Assembly (NCBI GenBank): GCA_041744795.1
Contig: JBGTKD010000042.1
Span: 1-53,019, forward strand
DNA length: 53,019 nucleotides
DNA from: DATHWB01 sp041744795
GTDB taxonomy: Bacteria > Actinomycetota > Acidimicrobiia > Spongiisociales > ZC4RG35
Reading direction: 5' to 3'
The position numbers and the translations under genes are program-made. This document shows, piece after piece, positions 8,577 to 16,587 of the stretch. The notes under the pieces were generated by a model. That model was not told the DNA's origin. It saw only the letters and a program-made list of their open reading frames with translations, and made no database searches. Numbering within the stretch: position 1 is the stretch's first letter; every line of letters begins with the position of its first letter.

Positions 8577-9170
8577 CTATCCGTTTAGCCAGCTTCCCTC
8601 GGTTGTCGCCGAGGCGGCCACCAGGTCATCGGGCGTATCCAGGTCCAGCAGTAGTCCTCGGTTGGTTACGACCAGCGGCTCATGGCGGGCGAGCGTGGCG
8701 AGATGACGGTGGAAGGATCCCGCTCCATAGGCAAATGACATCCAGTCCAGCGAAGCACCGACCATCGACGTCCCGCCGTCCGACGATGGGGCCAGGACCG
8801 CACCCCCGTCAGCGAGATGAGAGACCGGCCGGGACAGATCGGCCCCGGTCAGGAGTGGCAGGTCGGCATGGAGGATGGCCCAGGCTCCGCCGTTGCCTCT
8901 GATGTGGGTGACCGCCGTCTCGGCCGCCCTGTTGAGAGATGAGCCTTCATCGAGCAGAACGTCGACGCCGATCGAGTCGGCCCAGCGGGTCACGGCATCA
9001 TCGGCTGACAGGATCAACGCCCGGGCTCCCGACTCGACCACGGCCTTCACTGTCCTGATCGCCAGCCGCCTCCCGAGCTCGGCCCTGTTGGGTCCGTCGA
9101 GCACCGCTGCCAGCCGCCCTTTGGCGGCAGGGAATGGCTTTACGGGGATTCCGATGTTCACATCGAGCAC
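8577..9170 (-). CDS. cofC: 2-phospho-L-lactate / phosphoenolpyruvate guanylyltransferase (F420 biosynthesis)
   Basis: CofC/FbiD activates 2-phospholactate (PEP in actinobacteria) with GTP early in coenzyme F420 synthesis. The 197-residue protein shows the nucleotidyltransferase pattern: PVKPFPAAKGRLA at the start, then RAALILSADD-type strand, LDEGSSLNRA, AILHADLPLLTGADL, the VLAPSSDGGTSM loop and LDLDTPDDL near the end. The GTG start has TAGCCT (9180..9185) 9 bases upstream. Two F420-type LLM oxidoreductases in the window (9232 and 51759) fit an F420-using organism. No fbiA or fbiB is present here. Confidence 0.85.
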   Translation of the reverse strand: MLDVNIGIPVKPFPAAKGRLAAVLDGPNRAELGRRLAIRTVKAVVESGARALILSADDAVTRWADSIGVDVLLDEGSSLNRAAETAVTHIRGNGGAWAILHADLPLLTGADLSRPVSHLADGGAVLAPSSDGGTSMVGASLDWMSFAYGAGSFHRHLATLARHEPLVVTNRGLLLDLDTPDDLVAASATTEGSWLNG

Positions 9171-9231
9171 AGGCTGGCGAGGCTAACGCGCCCGAATACG
9201 TGTTCAGGGAGCCGCTCGGTAGGGTCCGATT

Positions 9232-10221
9232 ATGCGTTTTGGTGCATTTGTTCCCCAGGGTTGGCGGATGGATCTCGTCGGAATCGACGTGAAGGATCAG
9301 TGGTCGGCGATGACCGACATCGCCAAGACCATCGAAGCCTTGGGATTCGAGTCGTTGTGGGTCTACGACCACTTCCATACGACCCCGGTCGCCAGCCAGG
9401 AAGAGACCTATGAGGCGTGGACCCTCATGGCCGCGCTGGCCGCTGTCACCGACACCGTGCGTTTGGGCCAGATGTGCACCTGCAACGGATACCGCAACCC
9501 CGCATATCTCGCCAAGGTCGCCGCCTCTATCGACGCCATCTCGGGCGGCAGAGTCGAAATGGGGATAGGTGCAGGTTGGTACGAGGCTGAATACAAGGGC
9601 TACGGGTTTCCCTTCCCCAAGCCGTCGGTACGCATCGGCGAACTCCGTGAAGCGATAGAGATCATGCAGAAGATGTGGACCGAAGACGTCGTGTCCTATG
9701 ACGGAAAGCACTACCAACTCGATCAGGGCATCTGTCGGCCCCGGCCGCTACAGGATCCGCACATTCCGTTCTGGATCGCCGGCGGGGGAGAACAACTCAC
9801 GCTCAACGTCGCCGCCCGCTATGCCCAATACACGAACTTCGGCCCCACTCTCGACAACTTCAAACGCAAGTCAGAGATTCTCCAAGGTCACTGTGTCGAG
9901 GTGGGAAGGGACTTTGACGAGATCGTCCGATCCTCGAACTTCAACGTGATTTGTGAAGAGTCCCAGGCCGCAATCGATGACCGCATCCAGTGGTACCTCG
10001 ATCACTACACGGCGCTGATTGGGTCCGAACGAGCAGAAAAGACGGTGCGCGATCAGGTTAAGACCGGACTTGTGGGCACACCCGGCCAAATCATCGACGA
10101 ACTGACTGAGTGGCAGAACCACGGCATGGCATACGCCATCTGCTATTTCGCTTCGGCGGCCTACGACAAGTCACCCATGGAGCGTTTCGCTCGAGAAGTG
10201 ATACCTGCTCTAGCGGACTGA
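9232..10221 (+). CDS. LLM-class F420-dependent oxidoreductase
   Basis: A 329-residue TIM-barrel enzyme of the luciferase-like monooxygenase superfamily. It shows the early strand GFESLWVYDHFHT, RLGQMCTCNGYRNPAYLAK, DAISGGRVEMGIGAGWYEAEY and PFWIAGGGEQLTLN. Actinobacterial members use F420 instead of FMN for hydride transfer; this is a family-level inference. TAGGGT at 9220..9225 lies 6 bases before the ATG, so the mRNA is probably leaderless. It starts 61 bases from divergent cofC, and its stop abuts the convergent universal stress protein gene. The substrate is unknown. Confidence 0.85.
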   Translation: MRFGAFVPQGWRMDLVGIDVKDQWSAMTDIAKTIEALGFESLWVYDHFHTTPVASQEETYEAWTLMAALAAVTDTVRLGQMCTCNGYRNPAYLAKVAASIDAISGGRVEMGIGAGWYEAEYKGYGFPFPKPSVRIGELREAIEIMQKMWTEDVVSYDGKHYQLDQGICRPRPLQDPHIPFWIAGGGEQLTLNVAARYAQYTNFGPTLDNFKRKSEILQGHCVEVGRDFDEIVRSSNFNVICEESQAAIDDRIQWYLDHYTALIGSERAEKTVRDQVKTGLVGTPGQIIDELTEWQNHGMAYAICYFASAAYDKSPMERFAREVIPALAD

Positions 10222-10662
10222 TCAGGGGACGATCAGCACCGGACAGGAAGCCTCGTGCGCGAGTCGGTCCGCCACAGAGCCGAGCATCAGACGCTCGACC
10301 AGAGACGAACCGCGCCTGCCAACCACTAGGACGTCGGCCTCCAGTGTCACGGCCAGTTGAAGGACAACGCCAGCAGGGTCGCCGATCTCTTCAATCAAGT
10401 CCACGGTGCAGTCTGCGTCCGCGAACTCTTCTGCCATGGGATCTAGTACCTCGGTCCTGGCCCTGGCGACCGCCACGGACATGGCCTCCGGGCTGGGGGG
10501 TGCACCGCCAACGCCCCACCATCCTTCGGGCGGACGTACCACTGTGACCAACGTCACGCGGCCGCCCCTATGTTCTGCGAGGCTCACTCCGACCCGGGCA
10601 GCGTTCTTGGAAGCTTCCGAACCATCGATGGCCACAAGCACGTGGTGGGGTGTCCAGATCAT
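10222..10662 (-). CDS. Universal stress protein (UspA family, ATP-binding type)
   Basis: About 146 residues with the Usp fold. The N-terminal strand HHVLVAIDGSEASKNAA is followed by the ATP-binding G-x2-G-x9-G-S pattern in VVGRRGSSLVERLMLGS and the C-terminal ASCPVLIVP. I chose the ATG at 10662 over an upstream in-frame start at 10737 because AGAGAGG lies 5 bases ahead and the domain begins at once. In mycobacteria many such proteins belong to the DosR regulon. I see only a poor DosR-like match upstream here. Its stop and the LLM gene stop share TGATCA. Confidence 0.88.
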   Translation of the reverse strand: MIWTPHHVLVAIDGSEASKNAARVGVSLAEHRGGRVTLVTVVRPPEGWWGVGGAPPSPEAMSVAVARARTEVLDPMAEEFADADCTVDLIEEIGDPAGVVLQLAVTLEADVLVVGRRGSSLVERLMLGSVADRLAHEASCPVLIVP

Positions 10663-10768
10663 CGAAACCTCTCTTTGACTCAAACGACAGCCTATTGAAC
10701 TTTGGCCGTCTTGGATCTCGCAGGGCGCCCGCAGCACAATGAAGGTCTCTTTTCAGGAGCCCATTGAG

Positions 10769-12349
10769 ATGACACCCAAGGTCGTGGTCGCCGAGACCAT
10801 CGCAGACGCCGGGATCGCCGCCCTTCGAGAACACTTCGAAGTTGACGTGGCGATCGGACTGGATCGCCACGAACTGGCGGACCGGATCGCCGACGCCGAC
10901 GCCCTGATCGTCCGCTCAGCCACCGATGTTGATCGCGCTCTCATTTCCGCAGCACCCAACCTCAAGGTGATCGGCCGGGCGGGGATCGGTGTCGACAACA
11001 TCGATTTGGCGGCGGCCACCGAGCGGGGCGTGCTCGTCGTCAATGCCCCCCACGCAAACACGATCTCTGCCGCAGAGCACGCCATGGCGTTGCTGCTGTC
11101 CCAGGCGCGCAACATCCCGCGTGCTCATGGCGCGCTGACAGCTGGCGTCTGGGATCGAAAGAGTTTTCAGGGGATCGAACTGCACGGCAAAACGATGGGG
11201 ATCATCGGCCTCGGAAAGATCGGGACCCTCGTGGCTCAACGGTGCCTGGCCTTCGGCATGCGGGTTCTCGCTTATGACCCTTTCGTCGGTCCAGACCGGG
11301 CACGACAGCTTGGCGTCGAACTACTCGAACTCGAAGACCTGCTTCCTCAGGCGGACTTCATCTCGATTCATCTTCCGAAGACCAAGGACACCGAGAACCT
11401 CATCGGTGGCGAGAACCTCATGAAGGTCAAACCGGGCGTTCGGATCATCAACACGAGCCGCGGTGGCATCGTCAACGAGGCTGATCTGGCGATAGCCATC
11501 GAAGATGGTCGGGTAGGCGGTGCGGGTCTTGACGTCTTCGAGACCGAGCCGATGACCGAGTCGCCGCTGTTCTCGCTGGCTCAGGTGGTAGTCACACCGC
11601 ATCTGGGAGCCTCAACTGCTGAGGCCCAGGACAAGGCAGGCACGGATGTGGCCGTGGCGGTCGCAGCGGCTCTGCGCGGAGAACTGGTTCTGAGTGCAGT
11701 GAATGTAGATCTCGGCCGCGATGTGGCCGAAGAGGTAAGGCGCTATCTGCCCGTCGCCGAACAACTCGGTCGGGCATTTGTTGGTCTGGCCCGGGGTTTG
11801 AGTGACCAGATTGTCGTGCGCGCCGAAGGTCGAATCGCCCAGTTCGGGCTTCGCCCGTTGAAATTGGCGGTACTCAAGGGTCTGATGGAAGAGGTATCAA
11901 CCGAGCCCGTGTCCTACGTCAATGCTCCCGGTCTGGCGGACGAGCGCGGGATATCGATTGAGCTCGAATCGACCGAACAGTCCGTCGAGTACGTCTCCGA
12001 GATAAAGATCTCCGGCGAAGTCGGAGGGCGACTGGTGTCGCTGTCCGGCAGCCTCGGTCGCAAGGGGCCGATGATGGTCGAGATCATGGGCAACGATGTG
12101 GAGATGCCCTTTTCTCACAAGATGCTGATTGTTCGCAACGAAGACACCCCTGGTGTGATCGGAAGGATGGCGTCTTATCTGGGCGACGAAGGCGTCAACA
12201 TCGCCAACATGGTCGTCGGCAAGTCCCGGATCACCGGCGCACCTTCATTGATGGGTCTGAACATCGATCATCCCCTCGACGAGCAGCAGGTAGAGAAGAT
12301 CCGAACGATGCCCGGTATTTCTGAGGCCAGTTATCTCGAACTGGACTAA
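10769..12349 (+). CDS. serA: D-3-phosphoglycerate dehydrogenase
   Basis: Catalyses the first step of serine synthesis, 3-phosphoglycerate to 3-phosphohydroxypyruvate, with NAD. About 526 residues, the long form typical of actinobacteria. The NAD-binding fold has IIGLGKIGTLVAQR, the substrate/NAD strand INTSRGGIVNEADL and the catalytic histidine region VVTPHLGASTAEAQ. An intervening allosteric domain follows, then a C-terminal ACT domain (LIVRNEDTPGVIGRM) that senses serine. AGGAG nine bases before the ATG at 10769 favours it over an in-frame ATG at 10739. It is divergent from the usp gene. Confidence 0.93.
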   Translation: MTPKVVVAETIADAGIAALREHFEVDVAIGLDRHELADRIADADALIVRSATDVDRALISAAPNLKVIGRAGIGVDNIDLAAATERGVLVVNAPHANTISAAEHAMALLLSQARNIPRAHGALTAGVWDRKSFQGIELHGKTMGIIGLGKIGTLVAQRCLAFGMRVLAYDPFVGPDRARQLGVELLELEDLLPQADFISIHLPKTKDTENLIGGENLMKVKPGVRIINTSRGGIVNEADLAIAIEDGRVGGAGLDVFETEPMTESPLFSLAQVVVTPHLGASTAEAQDKAGTDVAVAVAAALRGELVLSAVNVDLGRDVAEEVRRYLPVAEQLGRAFVGLARGLSDQIVVRAEGRIAQFGLRPLKLAVLKGLMEEVSTEPVSYVNAPGLADERGISIELESTEQSVEYVSEIKISGEVGGRLVSLSGSLGRKGPMMVEIMGNDVEMPFSHKMLIVRNEDTPGVIGRMASYLGDEGVNIANMVVGKSRITGAPSLMGLNIDHPLDEQQVEKIRTMPGISEASYLELD

Positions 12350-12365
12350 TGACGCACCACCGCCA

Positions 12366-14237
12366 CTAGAGGTGACGTCCGTGCCAGTCGAGGATCGCCT
12401 CGAAGCGTTCCATACGGTGTTTCGGTCCGCCTGAACGAGTGAGTTCGTGCGACTCCCCCGGGAAGCGCAGCATTTCGGTGGGTACGCCGTTGCGCAGCAG
12501 GGCCATGAACCACTGCTCTCCCTGTTCGATCGGGCATCGGTGATCGTTCTCCGAGTGGATCACGAGAGTCGGCGTCGTCACCTGGTCGACGTAGGCGATG
12601 GGGCTCTTCTCCCACCAGGTATCCCATCCGTCCGGGTAGTCGGCGAGGGTGTAGAAGCGACCGAAGGTCGCACCGATATCCGAAGTGCCTCCGAAACTGG
12701 CGAAATTGAGCAGGGCGCGCTCGACGACAGCCGACTTCCATCGGTCCTCGTGAGAGGTGAGCCAACCCGTCATAAAGCCCCCGTAGGAGCCACCCATCAC
12801 GCCCAACCGGTCTGCGTCGATCTGAGGAAAGCGAGCGAGAGCGGCGTCAACCACGTTGCCGATGTCGGTCCTGTCGACGACACCCCAGCCGTCGCCCACG
12901 ACGGCTTTGACGAAGTCGAGACCGCGGCCGGATGACCCCCGAGGGTTGCAGGCGATCACGGCGTATCCGGCAGCGGCGTAAACCTGGAACTCGTCGAAGA
13001 ACCCGAATCCATACTGACTGGCGGGGCCGCCATGGATGTTCACGAGGCCTGGGACCTGCTCACCATCATCGGGTAGGAAGACCCACGCATCGATCTCGAC
13101 TCCGTCAGACGGCACCGTGAAGTGGTGGCCCTCGACGAATGTCAGGTCATCGTTGAAGTCGGTCATGCGCTCTTCGTTTCCGTCCACCCAACGAACGAGG
13201 ACGCCGGGCTCAGTCGTCTCAGAGACACCAAGGATGAGGGTGTCTCCTACTGCGTCGAAGGATGTGACGGATCGGGGGCCGGTCACGAGGTGTCGAACGG
13301 TGCCGTCGGGGCTGACACGTATCACCCCGACCGCGCCTCCGTCCTCGAGGCCTGTGATCACGTCATCGCCGATGAACATCAGCCGGGGTGCCCCCGCGGC
13401 GAGTGAGGCGCTTGACCTGTCGAGGTGGTCTGTAAGGGACTCGAGCGAACCGTCAGGGTTTCGACGCCACACGGTTGAGATCCCCGGCCACTCGACGGAG
13501 TCGCTTCCGATGAGATGGAGGCTCCCGGCCGGGGAATACACCGCACAGAACCAGTTTCCTCTGGCGACTGGCTTGGTCACTTCTCCGCTGGCGACGTTGA
13601 TCTCGATGACGTCTCCGCCCGGCTCGAGCCCCCGACCCTCGCTTCGGTCGCTGAGGGCCACGATCGTCGAACCATCCGGCGACCAGGCAGGCAAGCGTTC
13701 GTCGAAGTCTCCCGGTGTGAGGCAGCGAACTTCGGATCCGTCGGCCGGAATAAGCCAGATGTGTCGGCGTCTGTCGTGGACCCATCCCATGTTGTCGAAC
13801 CGATACGGAACCCTGGTAACTCTGCGCGCCTTCTTGCCGCGCTCTTCTTTGGACAGGTCCGCCCAGTCTTCAGTCCACGTAACGCCGACGGCAGCCAACG
13901 TCGATCCGTCAGGTGACCATTCGAATCCTTCGACGCCCAGGTCGATGTCGGTAATAACGCGGGCCTCGCCGCCGTCGGCGTCGATGAGCGCGAGTTGGGG
14001 TACGTCATCGACTTTGCGGAGGAATGCGATGGTCGATCCGTCCGGAGACCAGCGTGGGTGGGTGTCGGACCCGCCGGTTGTGAACCGTCTCGCTTCCCCG
14101 TCCTTCAGCATCCACAAGTCCCGGTCATAGCGGTCCTCTTCGACATTCGCCTGACTCAGGCCGAACACGACGCGACCGTCGGGGTGTAATCGTGGATCTG
14201 TAGGGACGCGTGCCCTCCCGATCTGGTCCGGTGTCAA
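12366..14237 (-). CDS. S9-family prolyl oligopeptidase-like peptidase (acylaminoacyl-peptidase type)
   Basis: About 623 residues: an N-terminal beta-propeller with repeated WSPDGSTI/L units (three clear copies) and a C-terminal alpha/beta-hydrolase domain. The catalytic triad is visible: Ser in VMGGSYGGFMTG, Asp in IHSENDHRCPIEQ, His in PGESHELTRSG. It probably hydrolyses short peptides or N-blocked residues in the cytoplasm; no signal peptide is seen. The frame stays open to 14765 but runs antisense to pgpA. The best start is TTG at 14237, preceded by AGGAGG with 6-base spacing. Confidence 0.88.
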   Translation of the reverse strand: MTPDQIGRARVPTDPRLHPDGRVVFGLSQANVEEDRYDRDLWMLKDGEARRFTTGGSDTHPRWSPDGSTIAFLRKVDDVPQLALIDADGGEARVITDIDLGVEGFEWSPDGSTLAAVGVTWTEDWADLSKEERGKKARRVTRVPYRFDNMGWVHDRRRHIWLIPADGSEVRCLTPGDFDERLPAWSPDGSTIVALSDRSEGRGLEPGGDVIEINVASGEVTKPVARGNWFCAVYSPAGSLHLIGSDSVEWPGISTVWRRNPDGSLESLTDHLDRSSASLAAGAPRLMFIGDDVITGLEDGGAVGVIRVSPDGTVRHLVTGPRSVTSFDAVGDTLILGVSETTEPGVLVRWVDGNEERMTDFNDDLTFVEGHHFTVPSDGVEIDAWVFLPDDGEQVPGLVNIHGGPASQYGFGFFDEFQVYAAAGYAVIACNPRGSSGRGLDFVKAVVGDGWGVVDRTDIGNVVDAALARFPQIDADRLGVMGGSYGGFMTGWLTSHEDRWKSAVVERALLNFASFGGTSDIGATFGRFYTLADYPDGWDTWWEKSPIAYVDQVTTPTLVIHSENDHRCPIEQGEQWFMALLRNGVPTEMLRFPGESHELTRSGGPKHRMERFEAILDWHGRHL

Positions 14238-14286
14238 TTGATGCCTCCTGCCTCGGCCGGGAATGTACCCCGGGTACTGTCGCCCG

Positions 14287-14745
14287 ATGCACCGTATCGT
14301 TGCATCGTGGTTCGGGTCCGGCCTCATCCTTCGTCGCGTCACTGGTTCGGATGCGGGTTCGGGCAGTGTCGGAGCCGCGCTGGCACTCGTAATGAGCCTG
14401 GCAGTCGGACGTTTCGGATGGCAGGCACAGGTGGTGGCGACGGTGGCAGTCATCGGACTGTCCGTCTGGTCCTCTGAGCCCTTCTCTCGGGGACCCGATG
14501 GCGGGGACCCGGGGTGGGTCGTCGTTGATGAAGCGGCAGGGACTTTTCTGGCAACAATCGGGTTGACGGGAGCCCCGGCCGTGGTGGCTTGGCTTGTGTT
14601 CAGGGCGGCGGACATCTTCAAGTCCTGGTTCCCCGGTGTGGCCGCCGCCGAGCGCCTGTCGGGTGGGGTCGGTATCACCGCAGACGACGTTGTTGCCGGG
14701 TTGTATGGACTCGCCGCAGGGTGGGCGGCTTTCGCGCTTCTCTGA
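14287..14745 (+). CDS. pgpA: Phosphatidylglycerophosphatase A
   Basis: Removes phosphate from phosphatidylglycerophosphate to give phosphatidylglycerol at the membrane. About 152 residues with family landmarks ASWFGSGLIL near the start, the acidic motif DPGWVVVDEAAGTFLA, FRAADIFKSWFPG and the C-terminal GITADDVVAGLYG. The usual acidic residues in the second and last motifs are present. TACTGT at 14275..14280 is 6 bases before the ATG at 14287, and no Shine-Dalgarno sequence is visible, so a leaderless start is likely. It is divergent from the S9 peptidase gene, 49 bases away. Confidence 0.85.
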   Translation: MHRIVASWFGSGLILRRVTGSDAGSGSVGAALALVMSLAVGRFGWQAQVVATVAVIGLSVWSSEPFSRGPDGGDPGWVVVDEAAGTFLATIGLTGAPAVVAWLVFRAADIFKSWFPGVAAAERLSGGVGITADDVVAGLYGLAAGWAAFALL

Positions 14746-14781
14746 CTTGGTGCTATCGGCGCCAACGGGCATCATCCGGTT

Positions 14782-15264
14782 ATGGCCCAACAGCCCAACA
14801 TCGAGCTTCGTCCCGCCGACAAGCCCCGCGGCGTCCTGCGTCCTGGCCCTGCTCGCCGGTGGCGTCCTTCCTTGCGCCCGGGGATGATCACTTCACCGGA
14901 ACAGATGCCGAGTGGTGAAGGGTTTGGAACCCCAGGACCGGACACCGGATGGGCGCTCAAACTCATCGATCGGGCGGACATCCCCGAGAGTTCCTTGGCC
15001 CTGGACAAGCTCCTGACCGCTCTCATGTCCGCGCGCGCGGCTTCGTTCGGACGGGCCCCCACCCACGAGGATCTGGAGGTAGCCCTGACCCTTTGTGGAC
15101 TCGGTGAAGCTTTGCCCGAACATCTGGCAGACAGACGCGAAAGGTGGGTGACGGCGGTCTCGCACGAGAAACCCCCCGGCCGACAGGCGCTGTCCGAGGT
15201 TGGACTGGAGTTGCTGCGTTCTTCCCCGGCCGCTGTCCGGCTCCGAGTTTCGAAGCCCGAGTGA
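14782..15264 (+). CDS. Hypothetical protein, 160 residues
   Basis: I do not recognise this family. The first ~35 residues are rich in Arg and Pro (RPADKPRGVLRPGPARRWRP), with no membrane segment or signal. The middle and C-terminal parts look helical (SLALDKLLTALMSARAASFG, THEDLEVALTLCGLGEALPE). It lies 36 bases after pgpA and overlaps the downstream thioesterase gene by GTGA, which supports it being translated. No catalytic motif stands out. Confidence 0.65.
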   Translation: MAQQPNIELRPADKPRGVLRPGPARRWRPSLRPGMITSPEQMPSGEGFGTPGPDTGWALKLIDRADIPESSLALDKLLTALMSARAASFGRAPTHEDLEVALTLCGLGEALPEHLADRRERWVTAVSHEKPPGRQALSEVGLELLRSSPAAVRLRVSKPE

Positions 15265-15797
15265 GTTTCCGCAATATCAGCGGGACGGTCCTGGCGTTCC
15301 CGCAGCCGGAACTGATAGCCCAGATTCCCCGGGTTCACCTGCCGAACTGCTTCGGTTGCGGCTCAGAGAACGAGATCTGTCTCGGTGTCGTTCCGGACTA
15401 TGTCGACAACAAAGTCGTTGCCGACCTCGAGTTTCACCCCAGGTTCGAAGGCGGACCGGGTCTCGTGCACGGTGGTGCCATCGCAGCCTTTTTTGACGAC
15501 CTGATCGGGTTTGTGCCGATGACCCATATGCGACCGGCCGTCACGGCGAATTTGAGCGTGAACTACCGAAAGCCGATACCGCTAGGGGTGACCATCCGCG
15601 GCGAGGCGTGGCTTGCCAAGACTGAAGGTAGGAAGCTGTGGTGCGAGGCGGTTGGTTTTGCGCCAGACGGGACAGTTCTCGTAGAGGTGACATCGCTGTT
15701 CCTCGAGGTCTCGGCGGAACACTTCACTCGAGCTGTCGAGGGCGCCCAGACCCCCTATCCCGACGCCTACTACAAGAAGGACGAGTACTACCCGTGA
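15261..15797 (+). CDS. PaaI-like hotdog-fold thioesterase
   Basis: About 178 residues. The PNCFGCGSENEI cluster is the CFGCG-type entry common in actinobacterial PaaI-like proteins. The hotdog helix carries the active-site region LVHGGAIAAFFDDLIGF, and strands AVTANLSVNYRKPIPLG follow. Such enzymes hydrolyse acyl-CoA thioesters; the acyl group is not predictable. I chose the GTG at 15261 because it overlaps the previous stop in GTGA, while the open frame further upstream is antisense-like filler. The C-terminus is Tyr/Asp-rich (YPDAYYKKDEYYP). Confidence 0.85.
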   Translation: MSFRNISGTVLAFPQPELIAQIPRVHLPNCFGCGSENEICLGVVPDYVDNKVVADLEFHPRFEGGPGLVHGGAIAAFFDDLIGFVPMTHMRPAVTANLSVNYRKPIPLGVTIRGEAWLAKTEGRKLWCEAVGFAPDGTVLVEVTSLFLEVSAEHFTRAVEGAQTPYPDAYYKKDEYYP

Positions 15798-15822
15798 GCT
15801 TGCAGCGTTACGGTCCCAGCCG

Positions 15823-16587
15823 ATGAAGATTGTTCGATTCCGCGCGGGCGACGACATCGCCTATGGGCTGGCAGAAGCCGAGGGGGTCACCCTCTATCAG
15901 GGCAGCCCCTTCTTCGTTTGGGAGCCGACTGAGACCCTGATTCCCTGGGAGAAGGTCCAACTGCTGGCTCCGACGTTGCCGTCGAAGGTGCTGTGCGTCG
16001 GAAAGAACTACCTCGACCATGCCGAAGAGATGGACAGCTCCGTGCCCGAGGAGCCGCTGATCTTCATGAAGCCGGCGACATCGGTCATTGGTCCCGACGC
16101 CCGCATCGTTCTGCCGCCTCAGTCCGATGAGGTTCATCACGAGGCGGAACTCGTGGCGATCATCGGCCGCGTCGCCAAGAACGTGCGTGCCGAGGACGCC
16201 TCCCAATACATCTTCGGATACACCGCAGGAAACGACATCACAGCGCGGGACCTGCAGGCTAAGGACGGTCAGTGGACACGGGCCAAGGGCTTCGACACTT
16301 TCTGCGCGCTTGGACCGGCGATCGAGACCGAGTTCGATCCCCTCGAACAAATGGGCGTCTTGTGCCGGGTCAACGGGGAGATTCGCCAGGCGGGTTTCAC
16401 CACGGACATGGTTTTCGGCGTCGCCGAGATCCTCGAATACGTCTCAGCCGTCATGACGCTGCTCCCCGGTGACGCCATCATGACTGGTACGCCGTCTGGT
16501 GTGGGACCGATCGAACACGGCGATCTTGTCGAAGTCGAGGTGGACGGCATCGGCGTCGTTGCCAACACCGCGGTGCGCGCATCGTGA
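15823..16587 (+). CDS. Fumarylacetoacetate hydrolase (FAH)-family protein
   Basis: A 254-residue protein with a short N-terminal domain and the FAH barrel. KVLCVGKNYLDHAEEM is the entry motif, EPLIFMKPATSVIGP and HHEAELVAIIG carry the metal-binding acids, and MTGTPSGVGPIEHGD closes the fold. Members hydrolyse or decarboxylate diketo acids (oxaloacetate, acylpyruvates, HHDD) with Mg or Mn; the exact substrate is open. TACGGT at 15809..15814 lies 8 bases before the ATG, a likely leaderless start inside the cluster. The stop overlaps the gltX GTG. Confidence 0.88.
   Translation: MKIVRFRAGDDIAYGLAEAEGVTLYQGSPFFVWEPTETLIPWEKVQLLAPTLPSKVLCVGKNYLDHAEEMDSSVPEEPLIFMKPATSVIGPDARIVLPPQSDEVHHEAELVAIIGRVAKNVRAEDASQYIFGYTAGNDITARDLQAKDGQWTRAKGFDTFCALGPAIETEFDPLEQMGVLCRVNGEIRQAGFTTDMVFGVAEILEYVSAVMTLLPGDAIMTGTPSGVGPIEHGDLVEVEVDGIGVVANTAVRAS

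Noticed and set aside
10686..10715. Possible DosR box upstream of the universal stress gene
   Set aside because: GAACTTTGGCC matches the DosR core at only about 8 of 14 positions and lacks the second half-site.
13036..14130. 364-codon open frame on the plus strand opposite the S9 peptidase
   Set aside because: Ser/Arg/Pro-rich shadow composition with no domain; the peptidase frame has the catalytic triad and propeller repeats.
14238..14765. N-terminal extension of the S9 peptidase frame
   Set aside because: It is antisense to pgpA, and the TTG at 14237 has an AGGAGG site 6 bases upstream.
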